DNA of 64,000 bases from Devosia oryzisoli (GTDB lineage Bacteria; Pseudomonadota; Alphaproteobacteria; Rhizobiales; Devosiaceae). The stretch is from positions 248,001-312,000 of the forward strand of contig NZ_JACYFU010000004.1 of NCBI RefSeq assembly GCF_014837245.1, in the 5' to 3' direction. Shown here piece by piece: positions 62,007 to 64,000 of the stretch. The position numbers and the translations under genes are program-made. The notes beneath the pieces were generated by a model. It was given only the letters and a program-made list of their open reading frames with translations. It had not been told where the DNA came from and did no database searches. How positions within the stretch are numbered: position 1 is the first letter of the stretch; the number at the start of each line of letters is the position of its first letter.

Positions 62007-62076
62007 CGCACGTCTCCATGGGTCGCCCACCGGCGAGAATCGTTTTTGCGACAATAGAAGGCTCGTCGCCTGCGCA

Positions 62077-62577
62077 CTACTCTCGGGAGAGCGTTTTGGA
62101 CAGAACCTGCCAATGCTCCTCGGCGCGCAGCGCGGCCGCATCTGGCGCCAGCAGAAATGCCTCCCGATTGGCCGCCGAATAGAAGAGGTAAAGCCGTTCC
62201 TTGTAGACGACGTAGATGGCGGGATCGGCATCGGCGACAAAGCCGCGCGACAGGCTCATCGCACCATGCCCGCCGAACTGCGGGGAATAGAGCTCCGGGT
62301 GACGCCGGAAGATTTCGAGATTAGCCGGGTTGGCGAAATACCATGGCGCGCCCATCCAGTCGAATTCGTGATCCGGCCGTCCTGGCAATGGCGCCGGTTC
62401 GGTGAAATAGGAAATCGGGTCGAAGCCGCCGATCGCCACCCCCGTCAGGGGATCAGTCAGAATGAGGCTAACGGTCGACTGCCCGAGCGCCGGCCCCATC
62501 ATGGCGCCAACCGGCCCGAAAAGCGGCAGAACCAAGGCAAGCATGGTTAAGATTTGTTTAGAGGTTTGCTTCATCAT
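62077..62577 (-). CDS. Exported YHS-domain protein
   Basis: A 166-residue protein. The N-terminus is a probable signal peptide or anchor (MMKQTSKQILTMLALVLPL). The YHS region (about 48-105) reads GFDPISYFTEPAPLPGRPD, then WYFANPANLEIFRRHPELYSPQFGG, the usual pattern of YHS-domain lipoproteins that may bind metal. Codons 6-10 overlap a CtrA-like box serving the divergent eipA. The start could also be the next ATG (62574). Confidence 0.82.
   Translation of the reverse strand: MMKQTSKQILTMLALVLPLFGPVGAMMGPALGQSTVSLILTDPLTGVAIGGFDPISYFTEPAPLPGRPDHEFDWMGAPWYFANPANLEIFRRHPELYSPQFGGHGAMSLSRGFVADADPAIYVVYKERLYLFYSAANREAFLLAPDAAALRAEEHWQVLSKTLSRE
62547..62561 (+). promoter_or_regulatory. CtrA box upstream of eipA
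   Basis: TTAA-GATTTGT-TTAG, one mismatch from TTAA-N7-TTAA, about 100 bp before the eipA start and inside the 5' end of the divergent YHS gene. Brucella eipA is known to be CtrA-activated. Confidence 0.55.
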
Positions 62578-62663
62578 TGCCCAATGATTGGCGCGCCGGA
62601 AGGCCCCACCCTGCCGCAAAGACCTTAGGTCTTCGTAACCGGCTCCACACGAGGAGACACTCC

Positions 62664-63230
62664 ATGCTCAAGCGCCTCGCACAGCTCGCTACCTTCTTGC
62701 TGGCCCTGCTGGCCGCCGCGCCCGCTCTGGCGCAGGGGTCGCTGAGCGACACCTATTCCGGCGAAGAACTGGTCGAGAGTGGAAACCAGTTTTTCGGTTC
62801 GGCCGCGCAGGGCCTGGCGTCCCTTGTTGAACGGGCAGTGGGGCAGTTCGGTCAGCCCAATGGCTATATCCTGGGCCAGGAAGCCGGCGGCGCCCTCATC
62901 GTCGGCGCCAAGTACGGGGAAGGCACGCTCTATACCCGCAACGCCGGGCAGTATTCCATCTTCTGGCAGGGCCCCTCCATCGGCTTCGACGTCGGCGGCG
63001 ATGGGTCGAAGGTGATGATGCTGGTCTACAACCTCACCTCGGTCCCCGAGATCCTGGGCCGCTACCCCGGTGTCGATGGCTCGGCTTATCTCCTGGGTGG
63101 CTTGGGCATGACGGTCACCAAGCGCGGCGGCGTGGTGGTGGTGCCGATCCGCTCTGGCGTCGGCGCCCGCCTCGGAATGAATGTCGGCTATCTCAACTTC
63201 ACCAACCAGCCCACATGGAACCCCTTCTGA
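62664..63230 (+). CDS. eipA: Envelope integrity protein A (DUF1134)
   Basis: A 188-residue periplasmic protein: Sec signal peptide (cleavage after ALA, residue 23), then the DUF1134 domain with YILGQEAGGALIVGAKYGEGTLY, FWQGPSIGFDVGGDGSKVMMLVYNL and RLGMNVGYLNFT near the end. In Brucella the homologous EipA is a small beta-barrel protein needed for envelope integrity and activated by CtrA. GAGGAG supports the start at 62664. A terminator follows. Confidence 0.88.
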   Translation: MLKRLAQLATFLLALLAAAPALAQGSLSDTYSGEELVESGNQFFGSAAQGLASLVERAVGQFGQPNGYILGQEAGGALIVGAKYGEGTLYTRNAGQYSIFWQGPSIGFDVGGDGSKVMMLVYNLTSVPEILGRYPGVDGSAYLLGGLGMTVTKRGGVVVVPIRSGVGARLGMNVGYLNFTNQPTWNPF

Positions 63231-63262
63231 CCCATCGGGCTTTAGCATCATAACCGTATCAG

Positions 63263-63286
63263 GCCGGGGCCTAGCCCCGGCTTTTT
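63263..63286 (+). terminator. Terminator of eipA
   Basis: GCCGGGGC/GCCCCGGC with a 3-nt loop followed by TTTTT. Confidence 0.9.
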
Positions 63287-63403
63287 CGTGACGGCAGGGG
63301 CCAAACCCATTAGGGTTAACCTTGGGCAGGACTGGCCAGCGTCCTCCCATGCCACCAATCTAAGGCGGACCGTACGGGTTCGCGCGGCGCCGGAGAGTGC
63401 TCG

Positions 63404-64000
63404 ATGCCGATCGAAAACATCATGTATTTTGCCTTGGGCCTGCTGGTGGCGGGCCTGATGGCGCTTGCGATATTACCGGCCGTGTGGAAGCGGGCCGTGC
63501 GGCTGACCAAGCGCCGGATCGAGGCCGCGACGCCGATTACCCTGGCCGAGTTCCGGGCCGACAAGGATCAACTGCGCGCTGAATTTGCGCTGTCGGCCCG
63601 CCGGCTCGAAATGACCATCGAGCAGTTGCGGACGCGCCTTGCCGAGCAGGCCAGTCTGGCCAACCAGGCCCGGACGGATGTCGGCGCGCTCACCGCCGAA
63701 CGCGCCAAGCACCTCGAAATCGTCTCCGATCTTGAGGAACGCGAAGCGAGCCTGCGGGCGCGGGTTCTCGAGCTCGAAAAGGAAGGGGCCGATCTGGCCC
63801 AGCGCCTGAGGATGCGGGAACGCGATCTTGAATCGCGGGCGGCCGAAGTGCAGGACCTGCGAAATTCCCTGCGCCGCGGCCTGCCGGCGGAGACGGAACT
63901 CGACGGAGCCGACCTCTCGGGCGATTATCAGATCGACATCGAGCGGTTAACGACGGCTCTGGCGGTCGAGCGCAAGCGCGCGTCTTATCTCGAGGACCAG
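63404..64000 (+). CDS. Membrane-anchored coiled-coil protein, 3'-truncated by the window edge
   Basis: Open from an ATG at 63404 (GGAGAG upstream) to the last base, so at least 199 residues with the end missing. It begins MPIENIMYFALGLLVAGLMAL, a single membrane helix, and continues as a Glu/Arg/Leu-rich coiled coil (about residues 30-170, ERAKHLEIVSDLEERE), highly charged and cytoplasmic or periplasmic. No family is recognised. It follows eipA in the same direction but after a strong terminator, so it has its own promoter. Confidence 0.75.
   Translation, partial: MPIENIMYFALGLLVAGLMALAILPAVWKRAVRLTKRRIEAATPITLAEFRADKDQLRAEFALSARRLEMTIEQLRTRLAEQASLANQARTDVGALTAERAKHLEIVSDLEEREASLRARVLELEKEGADLAQRLRMRERDLESRAAEVQDLRNSLRRGLPAETELDGADLSGDYQIDIERLTTALAVERKRASYLEDQ

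Noticed and set aside
1..64000. Mobile elements, prophage, CRISPR or toxin-antitoxin systems
   Set aside because: No transposase, integrase, phage structural gene, regular repeat array or recognisable toxin-antitoxin pair was seen on either strand.

Overview
The window is high-GC, densely coded DNA from an alphaproteobacterium, most likely Hyphomicrobiales and probably a Devosiaceae-like (Devosia/Pelagibacterium) salt-tolerant, motile organism. That placement is inferred from gene content: CtrA, SciP, ChpT and FlbD regulators, an EipA-type DUF1134 protein, and an ectoine/hydroxyectoine operon joined to an Ehu-type uptake system. There are no rRNA genes, CRISPR arrays, prophage or insertion sequences. 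One tRNA is present.

Layout. 1-14 kb is metabolic and accessory: a TSUP permease cut by the left edge, a TetR/DHA2-MFS efflux pair, threonine ammonia-lyase, a secreted protein of unknown function, a HAD nucleotidase, a VOC protein, an aldo/keto reductase, an ABC exporter, an arsR-acr3-arsC operon, and an SDR/flavoprotein pair. 14.1-22.8 kb is one long minus-strand osmoprotection unit, ectABCD-ask-ehuBCDA, with a divergent MarR-type EctR. 22.9-27 kb is a patchwork of small proteins, two divergent Crp/Fnr paralogues, a response regulator, a methyltransferase remnant and an isochorismatase-like hydrolase. 27.2-34.7 kb carries a TetR-controlled RND pump with two adaptors (TriABC-like) and an MFS carrier. 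35-37.9 kb has tRNA-Met followed by a DNA-repair pair, a DUF4130-UdgX fusion and a radical-SAM protein, with an exact alphaproteobacterial LexA box (GTTC-N7-GTTC) just before the radical-SAM start codon. 38-41 kb holds DUF2200, a ring-cleaving dioxygenase-like VOC protein, a small membrane protein and mnmA.

41.3-63 kb is a flagellar and cell-cycle region: fliK-flgD behind a near-consensus sigma-54 promoter, sciP, fliF-fliG-fliH-fliN-flbD-flhA, fliI-fliJ divergent from ctrA, then chpT with a CheY-like regulator, and eipA. TTAA-N7-TTAA-like CtrA boxes lie upstream of sciP, fliF, fliI and eipA. A perfect one precedes a heavily base-paired segment (53663-53806) that ends in a 16-bp intrinsic terminator and contains no convincing gene. 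This is the best candidate for an undescribed RNA here. The sequence suggests one circuit: ChpT passes phosphate to CtrA, SciP restrains CtrA, CtrA drives early flagellar and envelope genes, and FlbD with sigma-54 drives the late hook genes.

The most rewarding places to look further are the LexA-boxed radical-SAM/UdgX pair, the structured RNA at 53.7 kb, mutually exclusive hairpins around the Shine-Dalgarno sequence just after flhA (52260-52302), and the combined ectoine synthesis-uptake operon with its UUCG hairpin between ehuB and ehuC.
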